Notes under the pieces: generated by a model
Database searches by the model: none
Told to the model about the DNA's origin: nothing
What the model saw: only the letters and a program-made list of their open reading frames with translations
Translations under genes and position numbers: made by a program
In this document: piece by piece, positions 1-10,210 of the stretch
Layout of the letters: each line of letters begins with the position of its first letter
How positions within the stretch are numbered: the stretch's first letter is position 1
Source: Diphasiastrum complanatum
Lineage: Eukaryota; Streptophyta; Lycopodiopsida; Lycopodiales; Lycopodiaceae
Assembly (NCBI GenBank): GCA_029204225.1
Contig: CM055108.1
Coordinates: forward strand, 22,926,326 to 22,990,325
Length of the DNA: 64,000 nt
Direction of reading: 5' to 3'

Positions 1-19
1 AAGGTATGCTAAAACAGAA

Positions 20-147
20 AAAATGTCTTATCTGTCATCTGAACTCTAGACTGATCTAGACCGACAACCAGCTGTAACCTTAAAATATGTCATATCTGTC
101 ATCTAAACCTTAAAATGTCTTATCTGTCATCTAAACCTTAAAATATG
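20..147. repeat. Short degenerate direct repeats, about 30 bp
   Basis: The phrase ATGTCTTATCTGTCATCT, or a close variant, occurs at about 23, 87 and 115; the last two copies are adjacent with a period near 30 bp. It lies downstream of the kinase exon on the minus strand, so probably in its first intron. Confidence 0.5.
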
Positions 148-477
148 TACGAACACCATCAAGTATGCTCTGTTCTCCAATAGGCTATGACGTCCCATAT
201 CACTGCATCTTATTTTCAACCCTCGCATACTACATCTTAAGACTAATATATCGTCTTTGGCTAACCACGTGGTAAGAGTTCTTCACTCTCAAGATGAAAA
301 TGAATGCCCATTTGGACATCTACGTGTATCTTGGCAAAATGTCAACACTTCAGGAGACAAGGCAAAATAGCTGCTTCAAAAGAGAAGAAAATGTCACTTC
401 AAAATATAAGCAATAATCAAACGCATTGATTGACAGGATTTAAACTGAAGCTTGGAAGAGTTAAAACGGACACATAC

Positions 478-639
478 CCAGCTACGGCGACTTTTGTCCA
501 GATCCAAAATCTTGATCGCCACTATTTCATTCAATGGTAAGCATATAGCCCGATAAACGCTTCCATGAGAGCCTTCCCCAACTTCCTCCAGTAGCTTGTA
601 TGCATTAGCTTCGTCTGGGTAAATCTTCTTATCCCCCAT
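478..639 (-). CDS. First exon of STE20/BLUS1-like protein kinase (partial)
   Basis: The exon starts at an ATG at 639 and encodes the beginning of a protein kinase domain. The glycine loop reads GEGSHGSVYRA and the ATP-binding lysine lies in VAIKIL. The layout (short N-terminus, YKLLEEVG, then the P-loop, then CLPLNEIVAIKILDLDK) matches plant STE20-related kinases of the BLUS1/SPAK-OSR1 type. Translation runs past a clear splice donor: the exon ends at 478 and the intron begins GTATGTG (477 leftward). No second exon with the expected DHPN motif is visible in 1-470, so the rest of the gene lies left of the window or is missing. Family assignment rests on remembered motifs. Whether the gene is live or a fragment cannot be told here. 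Confidence 0.6.
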
Positions 640-1738
640 GACGTCAGAAACGGTCCCAATCTACTGATCAAAAGTTTACCTCAGCTTTTGACACGGTATC
701 TGAATTGGTGCAACCCATCGCCAGAAGTTCTGAATTGCATCCTCCTATAAGAGGACATCATTCACCTTCATTTGAGATCATGCACAATGGGTCAGTGTTT
801 CTTATTCACGAAGAGGGCATCGTTCTTAGACATTGAGACTATGATGTGTGTTCTTCTCACAAAGAAAGCCCATCTCTTCGATTAATGAAAGTTAAAACAA
901 TCAATACTCAGATACCATCCAGCCAATAAACCCTCTTACGAATTTCATCCATCATCAAACCTGAGATCCAATTCACATCTCAACCCACACCCGTCTATGC
1001 ATCATGGCATGAATGCGCCTGCTGCTAAGCTTGGTTAAAAAGTCCAATTCCATCCTTTATTGCTCTATTCTACCTCCTGGATAGCAATCCGCAGTACATG
1101 AAGAATATGCTAGACCGACCATTAAATTTGGGCATTGTACTAATGTGATACTTCGGAGCCGCTATATAAACCTGATAATGACATAAAATATGCCAGCATG
1201 CACAATTTCTTGTGCCCAGAGCAGCAGAAACACAACGTTAATGCGGATCGTAAATTCCTATGCAACAACAGATCCAACGTGCTTTGTTGTACGTTGAAAG
1301 AGTACACAGACAAGTGAAATGTTAGATCCTTAATTGGAAAATGTGCATGTGGATCGTGTTGTTGTACACATTCATCAGTGTTTTTTTTTGTATTTTAGAT
1401 TGTTGATTTGTACAAGATGCATGCATTGCAATTTGCTTTCTTTTGTGTCCCTACCAATAATTCCATGAATTGCAATTTAATATGATGCACATTGCAAAGC
1501 AGAGCACTTCCTAGCTTTTGTCATCTTGTACTCATCTCGTACTGGGTAATTTCTTATTTTATATGGGTAGTAGACTCTAGAGAGTAGATTGCATTGCAGA
1601 TTTTAAAGTTCAGATTTTCCTCACTTTTGGGATTAAGTTCTTTAGATTCTTGGAAATTCAGTGTAGACTTATGAGGTTCAGAATCAGACTGGAAATTTGA
1701 ATGCTGGCCTGCCCTCAAGGCTCAAGCCCTGCTTTGCT
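640..1738. other. Non-coding upstream region of the kinase exon
   Basis: I see no convincing open frame. For the minus-strand kinase this is the 5' leader and promoter area. A plus-strand TATA-like GCTATATAAA stands at 1161-1170 but no plus-strand gene follows it. Confidence 0.4.
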
Positions 1739-2016
1739 TTTCATAGAAAGGTCAAAAGAATCTAGTGAATGTGACTGGAGACCAAAGAAACTTTAGATGT
1801 AAAGCAATGTTTGATTTTCATAGAAAGGTGAAAAGAATCTAGTGAATGGGACTAGAGACCAAAGAAACTTTAGATGTAAAGCAATGTTTAATTTTCATAG
1901 AAAGGTAAAAAGAATCTAGTGAATGGGACTAAAGACCGAAGAAACTTTAGATGTAAAGCAATGTTTAATTTTCATAGAAAGGTAAAAAGAATCTAGTGAA
2001 TGTGACTAGAGCCAAC
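1739..2016. repeat. Minisatellite, 77-bp unit, about 3.6 copies
   Basis: TCATAGAAAGG recurs at 1741, 1818, 1895 and 1972, exactly 77 bp apart. Each unit continues with AAAGAATCTAGTGAATG and ends GATGTAAAGCAATGTTT. Copies differ by only a few bases and the fourth stops after about 45 bp. Confidence 0.93.
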
Positions 2017-2018
2017 TC

Positions 2019-2846
2019 ATGTTGGGTTTATCCTTTTCAATGGAAAATCATGCTTAGGATTTGCAAGTCCAAATGCATATCCCGGGCAAGCCCTCTTTTT
2101 AGCTTATTAGTAGTCACAACACTAGAGCATAAGGTTGTGGGGTTCATCTAGGTAGCTCGCCTATTCTCCAACATGCCTTCTATTAGCCAACCAACTCCTC
2201 AATCCATCACTTCCTCCCATTGGTGAATGTGCGACACAATCTCATCAATGTCTCAATCCCTACCATCCACTACACCTACCACCATGTGTGCTCTTACTGC
2301 TACCTCTCCACTTGCCACCACATTTCTCACAACCATTCATTCTTGCTATTTCCCAGCCTGCCGTTACAATTGACACTTCCATTTCACAACCCCTTCTCAC
2401 TGTCATCATTGATCCCTCCATCTTATAATAGGACACACCCTCCTTCCCATTCACTCAATTTTTAAGCAAACCTTCAGCACACCCCCTCAATCACTTTATG
2501 TCCTTCTCAACATTAATCTGCAATTTTAAATGATCCACATGTGAAGCATAGGCATAGGTTAGCTTGTACATAATCCCAAGAGCCATTAAGGCAAATAGCA
2601 AAGTTTTCTACGTTAGAAGCAAATTTCCTAGATTCTAACCTTTTTCAAGAAGTGGAATCTGATTGGATGGCCGTAGATTTGTATGAGACTTTAGGATGAG
2701 CCAAAGGATAAGTGAATGTACTATCCCACATGTGTGAAATAGGTCAATCAAGTAGTTCCAAGCCTCAAGCTTTTTGTATATACTCCAATTTGGAGCTCAT
2801 TTGATAACAACAATTTGAAGAGATCTTAAGGATTTTGCATCAAGCT

Positions 2847-2848
<2 letters not shown>
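2019..2848. other. No gene seen
   Basis: The stretch 2160-2465 is pyrimidine-rich (CT/CA) and open in one frame by composition only. I find no conserved motif, so I do not call a gene. Confidence 0.4.

Positions 2849-2918
<70 letters not shown>
2849..2918. repeat. (TC)35 microsatellite
   Basis: An uninterrupted TC dinucleotide run of about 70 bp. Confidence 0.98.
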
Positions 2919-2921
<3 letters not shown>

Positions 2922-3088
2922 TGTTATGCTTCCATGGTTGTTAATGCTTTCCATTTAGTTGCTTTTGCTATGTTTTCTTTTTTCTACAAAAAATAACTCT
3001 GACATGGAAGCGCGTGATAAAGAGATCAGTCACTGAATTCCAACGAAGAACATAACAATGAAAGAACAGAACTACATTAATGGCCAAA

Positions 3089-3160
3089 ACCCCTATAGTG
3101 TCCAAGCTACTAGTCGTGAATAATAAGAATAAATGTTCCCCTATAGTGTCCAAGCTACTA
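3089..3160. repeat. Short direct duplication, 48-bp spacing
   Basis: CCCCTATAGTGTCCAAGCTA occurs twice, near 3090 and near 3138. Nothing else of note lies between the (TC) run and the G tract. Confidence 0.6.
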
Positions 3161-3409
3161 TGCATAAACAAAGAGAATAAGTGGCTTGGTTCTATGTGTG
3201 TATATTTTTAGACTACATTGCATGGCAAGTCCTAAATTTAAAATGGAATCCTCCCATTGGTCCAAGAAGTAAGAATGGGTCCCCTCCCTTTCAGGCTTAG
3301 ATTAAGTTGTCACCATATGGCAGAAGAGGTGGCATGGAACTGATGCCACGTAGGGGCAACTCAAGCCCATTTTTTGGGCTTAGAGACATTGCCTTGCATG
3401 TTGAGTTGT

Positions 3410-3410
<1 letters not shown>

Positions 3411-3440
<30 letters not shown>
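3411..3440. repeat. Homopolymer G30 tract
   Basis: Thirty consecutive G residues. Such a tract can form G-quadruplexes and is also a place where assembly length is unreliable. The flanks are GAGTTGTC on the left and CAACTTAACA on the right. Confidence 0.97.
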
Positions 3441-3442
<2 letters not shown>

Positions 3443-3960
3443 ACTTAACAAAATTGGAGCAATCAGATTATAGGGATTCAAATTGGCCAATTAGATTGTG
3501 GTTCTTCATTTGGCACTTGCTAGCCAAGTTTGAAAGGGGGGGTGGTCTATTACCCCCATCAAATCACTTGCCAAAATTGGGTGGGAAGTCAAAGGGCCAG
3601 GGACCTACCATTAGTTTAAAACCACCCTAAGTTAATATTGTGGCCGTTAGCATATTGAGTAAAATAGCCTATGGGCCAGCCCATTTCAATTCAAATAAAG
3701 AATATCATAAATAACAAGCTTCCGATGGGTGTAGCGTGTTAATTAGTATTTTGTTAGCTTAGAGAGGCCTTGAGGTAAGAGGACCAATAAGATATGCCCA
3801 CATAAGGGCCTTACTTTTGTTAAATTTCTATCCTCTCCATCCCTATCTCTCTGCTAATATAGATCCATTCACTTGCTACTTGTAAATAACCACATGCACA
3901 TACTCTACAAAAGTACATTTTGTTTTCTAATAGTCTAGAGAAATACAAAAGACTCGGTGA
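3441..3960. other. No gene seen
   Basis: Unique-looking AT-rich sequence without conserved coding motifs. Confidence 0.35.
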
Positions 3961-3964
3961 CAGT

Positions 3965-4105
3965 GTTTCCCTGATTGTTCAGACACCTTCGACTATTCGG
4001 TCATCCTTGATTATTCGGCCATCTTCGATTGTTTGGCATCCTCGATAGTTCAACCATCTCAGACCATCTGACCAGATTTGATTATTCGGCCATCCTCAAA
4101 CAATC
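3965..4105. repeat. Degenerate tandem array of about 20-bp units
   Basis: Variants of CTTCGATTATTCGGCCAT are strung together at 3988-4110 (for example GACTATTCGGTCATC, GATTATTCGGCCATC, GATTGTTTGGCATCC, GATTATTCGGCCATCC). Spacing is close to 20 bp and divergence is high, suggesting an old array. Confidence 0.65.
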
Positions 4106-5413
4106 GGCCGTAATCCGCAGATCAACAAGTACATTAAATCACACCCGAAAAAAATCTCCAACTGAATCAGATATTGTCCGAAGGCGACTATGAACAACAC
4201 GTAGTGCCTTAATCCTAATTGTAAAGTACAGATTAAGCATTCTTTTATTTAGTTATCCATGTGTATATATCCAGCAACTTATCAGTTGCTCGGTTAGACA
4301 AGAATAGATCGGTTAGCTCAATAATCTATCTATTCGATCAATTGAACATCCAGATCACAACACAATTGTTTTGTTCTTTCTCTCTTTTATTATAGAGTAT
4401 TGTTTTAGGAAGAACAAGACTCTGACTACATTCAGACTGTATCTATTCACGATTGAATAATCAATGTCCCAACAATCTAGGTCGTGTATATTGTGATTGA
4501 ATGCTCATTTTATTCATGTTTAGATTCTTTCTTGCTTGCAGATAAACTCATTTGTAGATTAAATTGTCTTTTATGACTGATAATCTGAGTCGATTGTGAC
4601 GCTCTAATCCCCACACCTAATATGCTTCTACAAAGCTAAATCTAAAACCAATCTAATTTGTGCATGGCTATGGAATCAATTGTATTGAACCAATGACTTT
4701 GAAGCCGTGATCAAGTAGGGTAGACTTCAAACTATTTGAAGTCGGTTTGAATACGATAGACGTGGTTGCATGCACCGAGGATTTTCTGCTCACTTCTCTC
4801 TATTGCAACATTCACGCATGTTTGAACTTAAGTCCACAGTTGTCTCTTGAGTGAATACTATTTTCATTTAAAGATTCTTCTTGCACGCTTATTGATCGTT
4901 GATCTAGGGTCAGATGAAACCTACTTTGGTCCTATGCATATGTCTGCCCATTTGGTACCTGTAGGAATCACAGAACTCAAACAACCGAACTATTCGAAGA
5001 ACGACTACATCGGGCTTCCGACTGATCTTCATCCATATGGATCAGAACTAAAAAGTAACTAATCCTATTGTTTTTCACTTTCAAATGTTAAGTTCGAATT
5101 ATTTGAAGATCATTGAATACTTGGCCATCTTCAATAACTTCCACGAATTGGCATTTTGAACAAGTCTGCAAAAATACACTATATTTCCAACAATCTGCAG
5201 AAATGAACTAATTGTCGCATAATTTTCCTTTTTCCAACAAAATGCGACAGTAACTACTCGTCAAGTATTTCAAAGAAGTAAACCTTTTGTCGTCTTTTTC
5301 GCATTTTTTCAAAATGTGGCAAAACAGTCACTTCAACAAACGAACTATTTTCAACACCTTCGGATTTTTTGCTAAAATGCTAAGTGAGAGAAAAATGCGA
5401 AGAGTGCCCATTT
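4106..5413. other. No gene seen; possible old LTR relic
   Basis: There is no coding motif. A TATA-like GTGTATATATCC near 4261, followed by a pyrimidine-rich stretch and several ACTATTCGAA-like words near 4710-5110, could be the remains of an LTR. I found no partner copy. Confidence 0.25.
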
Positions 5414-5640
5414 CCAAGGAACCGCCCAGGCAAACATTGCGGTCTAATCGAGACACCGCAAGGAACCACCAAGGCAGAGGCTGCGGTCTAATACGAGTCA
5501 CTGCAAGCTACCGCAAGGAACTACCAAACACCTCCAAAAACCACAAGAGTCAACTTTGCGGTGATTATGAGAAGACCAAGCACCGCCAAGGAACCACATT
5601 CTAGTGATTGCGGTCCACATATGGTTGCGATGAGCACCGC
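5414..5640. repeat. Degenerate tandem repeats with TGCGGT/ACCGC words
   Basis: About four diverged copies of a unit that begins AAGGAACCACCAAGGCA, continues TGCGGTCTAAT and ends CACCGC: about 5414-5459, 5460-5504, 5505-5586 and 5587-5640. The first two are about 45 bp; the third looks expanded. Confidence 0.65.
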
Positions 5641-6053
5641 CCTGTCAGACTTATGCACACATTGTATAGTTGTCATTATAGGTCAAATACTTCTTAAGTA
5701 CAACGACTTACATAGTTAGATGACAAGCATTTATTGCAATTATATACATGGATCTAGTGTATAAATACATTGTCATCATGCACTCTACGTGATGCTCTGC
5801 CAACAAAGCGAGAATGATATCGAGCATCCAAGTTACGCCTTCATTTTTTGTTGTAACGCATTCAGTGTCGTTCAAGCTTTTATTGTAATATAGAAGCAAT
5901 GCGTTCTATCATCTATGTTTAACATAGATGTATGATGTTGTGATTTGATTACACTCTTATTGCTTGTTCACATTTCTTCACTCACTCTGATCAGAACACG
6001 GACGTCTACAACTCCTCAGTTTTTTATCAAACAAAGGCTGTCTTTGATTCATG
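5641..6053. other. No gene seen; left flank of copia-1
   Basis: AT-rich sequence with no supported feature. It ends with the 5-bp target site AGGAG at 6054-6058. Confidence 0.4.
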
Positions 6054-6058
6054 AGGAG

Positions 6059-6712
6059 TGTGAGAGATTTCAACTAGTTTAGTCTAGTTTAGTCACATAT
6101 TGGTAAATTGTCAATAAGAGGTCAAAACTCATTTTAGACTTAGAGATAAACTTTTTGAAGTTATATTAGTTCAAAATACATTCAATAAACACTTTTGGAA
6201 AGTGTGGGAAAGTTGGTAGTTGAGTTTGAGAGAGATTCAAATTTGAACTTTGGGTACATTGAATCTAGACCCAAAAATAGTAGGGTTTACATTTTAGAGG
6301 GAAAGCCAAGTGGCCAAATAGGGTCTGGAAACTCTATAAAAGGATGTAACTCGTGGAGAGACATATTTTCTCTCTTCTATCTCTCATTTCATCATTATAC
6401 ATGGTTCTCTTTGGGTTCTACTACTCATTGGTGCACTATCCTGGTGTTATCTTGCAATCTTGTGTGTAGAATGATCATTTATTGCTATTTTCGGTTCCAC
6501 ACTCGTGAAATACAGTAGGGAACTGTAATTGTACGGACAACAAACATATTTTATGTTTTGGTTCATGTTTGATCAATATCTCTTAGAGTTTGCATCTCAT
6601 TTTGTATGTAGATGCTGATTTTTCTACATTGGCAGGATTGTTGGTTTGCTCCTTATTGTAACCAAAGATTTGGGACATGGATTGGATCTTGAATGATCTG
6701 AAATCCTTCACA
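6059..6712 (+). repeat. 5' LTR of copia-1 (654 bp)
   Basis: TG...CA ends. A TATA box (TATAAAAG, 6335-6342) gives a plausible U3/R boundary just downstream. The open frame inside it is not a gene. Confidence 0.95.
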
Positions 6713-6726
6713 TGGTATCAGAGCTC
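6713..6726 (+). other. Primer-binding site of copia-1
   Basis: TGGTATCAGAGCTC directly abuts the LTR end. TGGTATCAGAGC is the standard plant copia site, complementary to the 3' end of initiator tRNA-Met. Confidence 0.95.
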
Positions 6727-7313
6727 TTGTGTTTCAGTTTATGAAAGGATCAGCCATCTTTAGCAAGGATTTGGAGGAGTTACCAATGCTAGAGCATGCT
6801 AGATTGATCTCTACTCAAAAATCAGCATTTTTGCATGTGTAGAATTGATCTTTTGTAGGTCAAAACTCAATATAGGGTTATATACTTGATCAATTCCGAT
6901 TTCACACTTGGTTTACTGGATTTAGATGATATTTGGTGCATTAGGAAGGTCTCATTGGAGTCTACAAGAAGATATACCAAGTTTCTAGAAATTGCATGTA
7001 GAATTTGAGATATTCAATTTTTTGTTATTTTGTCAAAACCCTAATTTTGATTGGATCTCTAGTTTGTGAGGTTACTGAACTTCATTTGAGTGTATTTCAA
7101 TCTTAGGAAGTGGCAAGAATCATTAGATTGAGGATAGATCATAGGTTGATCAAGATTTCACTATTCTATGTGTCGATTTTCTAGTTAGAAGTGCTAGAAG
7201 AGATTTGAGAGGTTCCATATCTTTGTGATTTCTTCTTGAGTTCATTTTTTGACATTCAAGAGATTGCTTTGTGCATTGGAACAGGTTGAAAGAGAAGATC
7301 AGGTCATTGCTAC
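6727..7313 (+). other. Untranslated leader of copia-1
   Basis: About 590 bp between the primer-binding site and the gag ATG, where the packaging signal of such elements would lie. No open frame of note. Confidence 0.7.
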
Positions 7314-8591
7314 ATGGCAACCTCAATTGGAGTCATGTTGGAAGCCAACGATAGGCTTACCTCAAGTAACTATTCATTATGGAAAGTGAGGATGGAGTCA
7401 CTTCTTGAGATGAATGATGTTTTGGATATTGTTGTAGGTTTGGAGGAGAGACCAGCAACACAACAAGATCAATTGAGGTATGACAAGAGGGCCAAGAAGG
7501 CTCTACACATGATAAAGATGAATGTTACCAATGAACTTCTCAAGGAAGTTGGTAAGTGCACATCATCTTTGGAAGCTTGGAATTCATTGAAGAAGCTTTA
7601 TGAATCCAAGTCTACTTCTAGAGTGTTGACTCTAAGAAGGCAAATCTTTTCTTGTTTGCAAAAGAATGAAGAAAGTCCAAGTACTTTTGTTTTGAGAATG
7701 AAAGCATTGAATGATGAGTTAGCTTGCATAGATGAAAGCATTAAGGAAGGAGAGCTTATTCAAGTGATTCTTAATGGCTTGTTGGATGCTCATGCTAACA
7801 TTGTTCAAAGTATTGCTATTCAAAAGACTTTGCCAAGTTTGATGGATCTTCAAGAGATCTTGATCAATGAGGAATATAGGCTTCAAGCAAGAGGTGGATC
7901 TACATCAACACTTCAAGAGGATGCTATGTTCACAAAGGGCAAATTCAAGGGCAAAACCAAAAGCAAGTGGTCTAAAGGGCAAGATCAAGTGGATGCCTCT
8001 TCAAGTGGCAAAAAGAAGGATAGATCAAAGCTCAAGTGCTTCTATTGTGGCATCAAAGGACACTTTGCAAGTGAGTGCTACAAGAAGAAGAGAGATCAAG
8101 GAGACAAGCAAGGTAATCTTACTCTTGATGAGGATGGTTTGGATGTGCAAGATGCAAATGATGATGCTTTTGTGATGTCTTCATGTATGCTTGTTAATGA
8201 TGGAGATCTAGATCCTTGGTGGATTGATAATGGAGCAAGTTCACACATGACCTTTCACAAAGAGTACTTCACTTCTTTGTTGGCATATGGAGATGACAAA
8301 AGGGTGATCTACACGGCCAATGATGGTGAGTGTGCAATCAAAGGGATTGGCACAATTCTTATTTCTCTCTCTACAAATAGGAATGTATATTTGGAGGATG
8401 TCTTGTTTATTCCATCTATTACCAAGAATTTGCTTAGTGTGAGTCAAATGCTAAGTAAGGGCCTCAAGGTGGAGTTTGATGGAGATGCTTGTTTGATCAA
8501 AAGGAAGGATGTCTTGATTGGAAAAGGTAAAAGACAAGGGAAGTTGGTATCAGAGCCAAGTACAAGGGCTTTAATCATTGATCAAATCTAA
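7314..8591 (+). CDS. Copia-1 gag-protease polyprotein (truncated by stop)
   Basis: The 425-residue ORF starts MATSIGVMLEANDRL and has the copia gag (UBN2) fold signature SSNYSLWKVRMESLL near its N-terminus. A CCHC zinc knuckle CFYCGIKGHFASEC spans residues 242-255. The retropepsin motif WWIDNGASSHMT has D305-N-G; the middle residue, usually S or T, is N. The frame then reads into foreign sequence: at 8545-8556 it crosses a copy of TGGTATCAGAGC and stops at 8591. In a normal element this frame would continue into integrase, as copia-2 shows. The captor sequence splits protease from integrase, so only a Gag-PR product can be made from this frame. Confidence 0.9.
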   Translation: MATSIGVMLEANDRLTSSNYSLWKVRMESLLEMNDVLDIVVGLEERPATQQDQLRYDKRAKKALHMIKMNVTNELLKEVGKCTSSLEAWNSLKKLYESKSTSRVLTLRRQIFSCLQKNEESPSTFVLRMKALNDELACIDESIKEGELIQVILNGLLDAHANIVQSIAIQKTLPSLMDLQEILINEEYRLQARGGSTSTLQEDAMFTKGKFKGKTKSKWSKGQDQVDASSSGKKKDRSKLKCFYCGIKGHFASECYKKKRDQGDKQGNLTLDEDGLDVQDANDDAFVMSSCMLVNDGDLDPWWIDNGASSHMTFHKEYFTSLLAYGDDKRVIYTANDGECAIKGIGTILISLSTNRNVYLEDVLFIPSITKNLLSVSQMLSKGLKVEFDGDACLIKRKDVLIGKGKRQGKLVSEPSTRALIIDQI

Positions 8592-8660
8592 TCCATTTTT
8601 AGCAAGTATTGGTGCTAAAAAACTAGTCTTGTGAGGGCGAGCTAGAAGCTAAGTTTTGGT
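8545..8660 (+). other. Captured retrotransposon primer site and leader inside copia-1
   Basis: TGGTATCAGAGCCAAGT is followed by about 100 bp that aligns with the leader of the unrelated element at 62295-62395. Shared words include GGTGCTA and GAGGGCGA at matching spacing. It interrupts the polyprotein between the protease and the integrase zinc domain, bringing in stop codons and a frame change. Template switching between two co-packaged RNAs is the likely cause (inference). Confidence 0.75.
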
Positions 8661-8668
8661 GAGGGGAT

Positions 8669-10210
8669 TTGATTCAAACTTGTGTTATTGCTAACCAAGT
8701 TGGATGTGTTGCAAGGGAGCAAATTTCTATTCAAGAGGTTTGGCACAAAAGGATGGGACACCTCAACTTCAAGTCATTGGAGGTAATGGCAAGGAAGAAG
8801 GTTGTGATTGGTCTTCCAAGCTCCTTAGGTAATGACAAGCATGTTTGTGAGTCTTGTGCTTTGTCTAAGTCACATAGACTACCTTATACTAGATCTATTT
8901 CTAGATCTACAAAGCCTTTTCAACTTGTACATTCGGATATTCATGGATTTACTACAACTAGCAATAGTGGAGCTAAGATGTATGTAACATTCATTGATGA
9001 TTTTAGTAGATTTTGTTGGATCTATCTACTAAAGAGCAAGGATGAAGTGTATGATGTCTTTTTCAAGTTCAAGAATGCAAGGGAGAACCAATTTTCCACA
9101 AAGATCAAGTGCTTGAGAGGTGACAATGGTGGTGAGTACATATCTAACAAGTTCAAGGCCTTTTGTGATGAGCATGGGATCAAGAGGGAGTATACAACAT
9201 CAAGGACTCCACAACAAAATGGAGTGGCTGAAAGGAAGAATAGGACTTTATGTGAAAGTGCTAAAGCTATGAGGTTAAGTGCTAATCTTGACAAACCATT
9301 TTGGGATCAAGCTTTGTTGTGTGCCAATTTCTTGTGCAATAGGTGGCCGAGTGCTATTTTGGATGGAAGGACACCTTTTGAGATGCTATTCAAGAGGAGG
9401 CCGAGTGTCAACTTTCTAAGAACCTTTGGATGCACATGCTATGTCAACATTACTCTTGATGATAGGACCAAGGAGGATCCATCTTCAAGAAGAGGTATTT
9501 TTGTTGGATATAGTGAGGTGAGTAAAGCCTACAAGGTTTACATTCCTTCTACTAACAAAGTGATTGCTGGTAGAGATGTCATTTTTTATGAGGGAAACAT
9601 TCCAAAGGTGTCTTCAAGCATGATTGATGGTAAAGTAGATGGTTCTAACATTCTTGATGTTGATGAGAAGGATCCTACTTTGGATGGTGGTGATGATGGA
9701 CCTTCATCAAGTCAAAATCCAAGGAGAACATCAAGAGAAAGACAAGTACCTTGGATCCAACCAATGGATCTTCAGTATCGATCTCTTATGAAGAATAGAA
9801 CATCTTTTAGAAGATCTTCTTGTGTACATGGAGCTATGCAAGTGGATGGATGTTATCTTGCTGTAAAGTCAAGTAATGGATCTGGAAAACAAAGTTTGTT
9901 CAATGACTTTGATGGTCAAGTTGAAGATCAAGAGGTTGATCTCAAAGTGCTTCAACTAGTCAAAAGGGAAGTTGGCAATTTGGAGCTAGTCAAGAGCATC
10001 AAAGGAGAGGTAATTGGCAAAGGTGTTATGGATCTATTTTTGCAGCATATTGAAGAATCAAGTAAGGTCAAAGGAGCAGCAAGGAAGTGTTGTTCAAGTT
10101 TACTTTACTTGTTCTATCTCATGTTTGAGCTATTTCATGTGGATGTGTGCAAATTGTCAAGATATGGACAAACTAGCTACATTGTCTTGCAATATCTTAA
10201 GTTGTACTAG
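8669..10210 (+). CDS. Copia-1 integrase ORF with foreign C-terminal tail
   Basis: This frame has no ATG at its start (it opens at a TTG after a stop at 8660) and encodes a complete copia integrase. It shows the HHCC zinc domain (VWHKRMGHLN ... CESCALSK) and the DDE core (HSDIHG, LRGDNGGEY, PQQNGVAERKNRT), then the C-terminal FGCTCYVNI ... FVGYS ... RDVIFYEGN. After about residue 370 (near 9780) similarity to copia ends. The last 140 or so residues match no copia domain I know, and the expected RT start (a KEWYKAMLDEY-like motif) is absent. Expression would need readthrough, a frameshift or internal initiation. Confidence 0.85.
   Translation: MIQTCVIANQVGCVAREQISIQEVWHKRMGHLNFKSLEVMARKKVVIGLPSSLGNDKHVCESCALSKSHRLPYTRSISRSTKPFQLVHSDIHGFTTTSNSGAKMYVTFIDDFSRFCWIYLLKSKDEVYDVFFKFKNARENQFSTKIKCLRGDNGGEYISNKFKAFCDEHGIKREYTTSRTPQQNGVAERKNRTLCESAKAMRLSANLDKPFWDQALLCANFLCNRWPSAILDGRTPFEMLFKRRPSVNFLRTFGCTCYVNITLDDRTKEDPSSRRGIFVGYSEVSKAYKVYIPSTNKVIAGRDVIFYEGNIPKVSSSMIDGKVDGSNILDVDEKDPTLDGGDDGPSSSQNPRRTSRERQVPWIQPMDLQYRSLMKNRTSFRRSSCVHGAMQVDGCYLAVKSSNGSGKQSLFNDFDGQVEDQEVDLKVLQLVKREVGNLELVKSIKGEVIGKGVMDLFLQHIEESSKVKGAARKCCSSLLYLFYLMFELFHVDVCKLSRYGQTSYIVLQYLKLY

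Noticed and set aside
1161-1170. TATATAAA as a promoter
   Set aside because: No coding region or LTR follows on the plus strand, so there is nothing to support promoter use.
3307-3630. 107-codon frame through the G30 tract
   Set aside because: Openness depends on the homopolymer (poly-Gly) and there is no conserved motif.
5287-5604. 105-codon frame over the AAGGAACCACC repeats
   Set aside because: It runs through a degenerate tandem array and shows no protein signature.
6195-6518. 107-codon frame in the 5' LTR of copia-1 (and its 3' counterpart at 11092-11316)
   Set aside because: It lies wholly in LTR sequence and covers the TATA box; not a gene.
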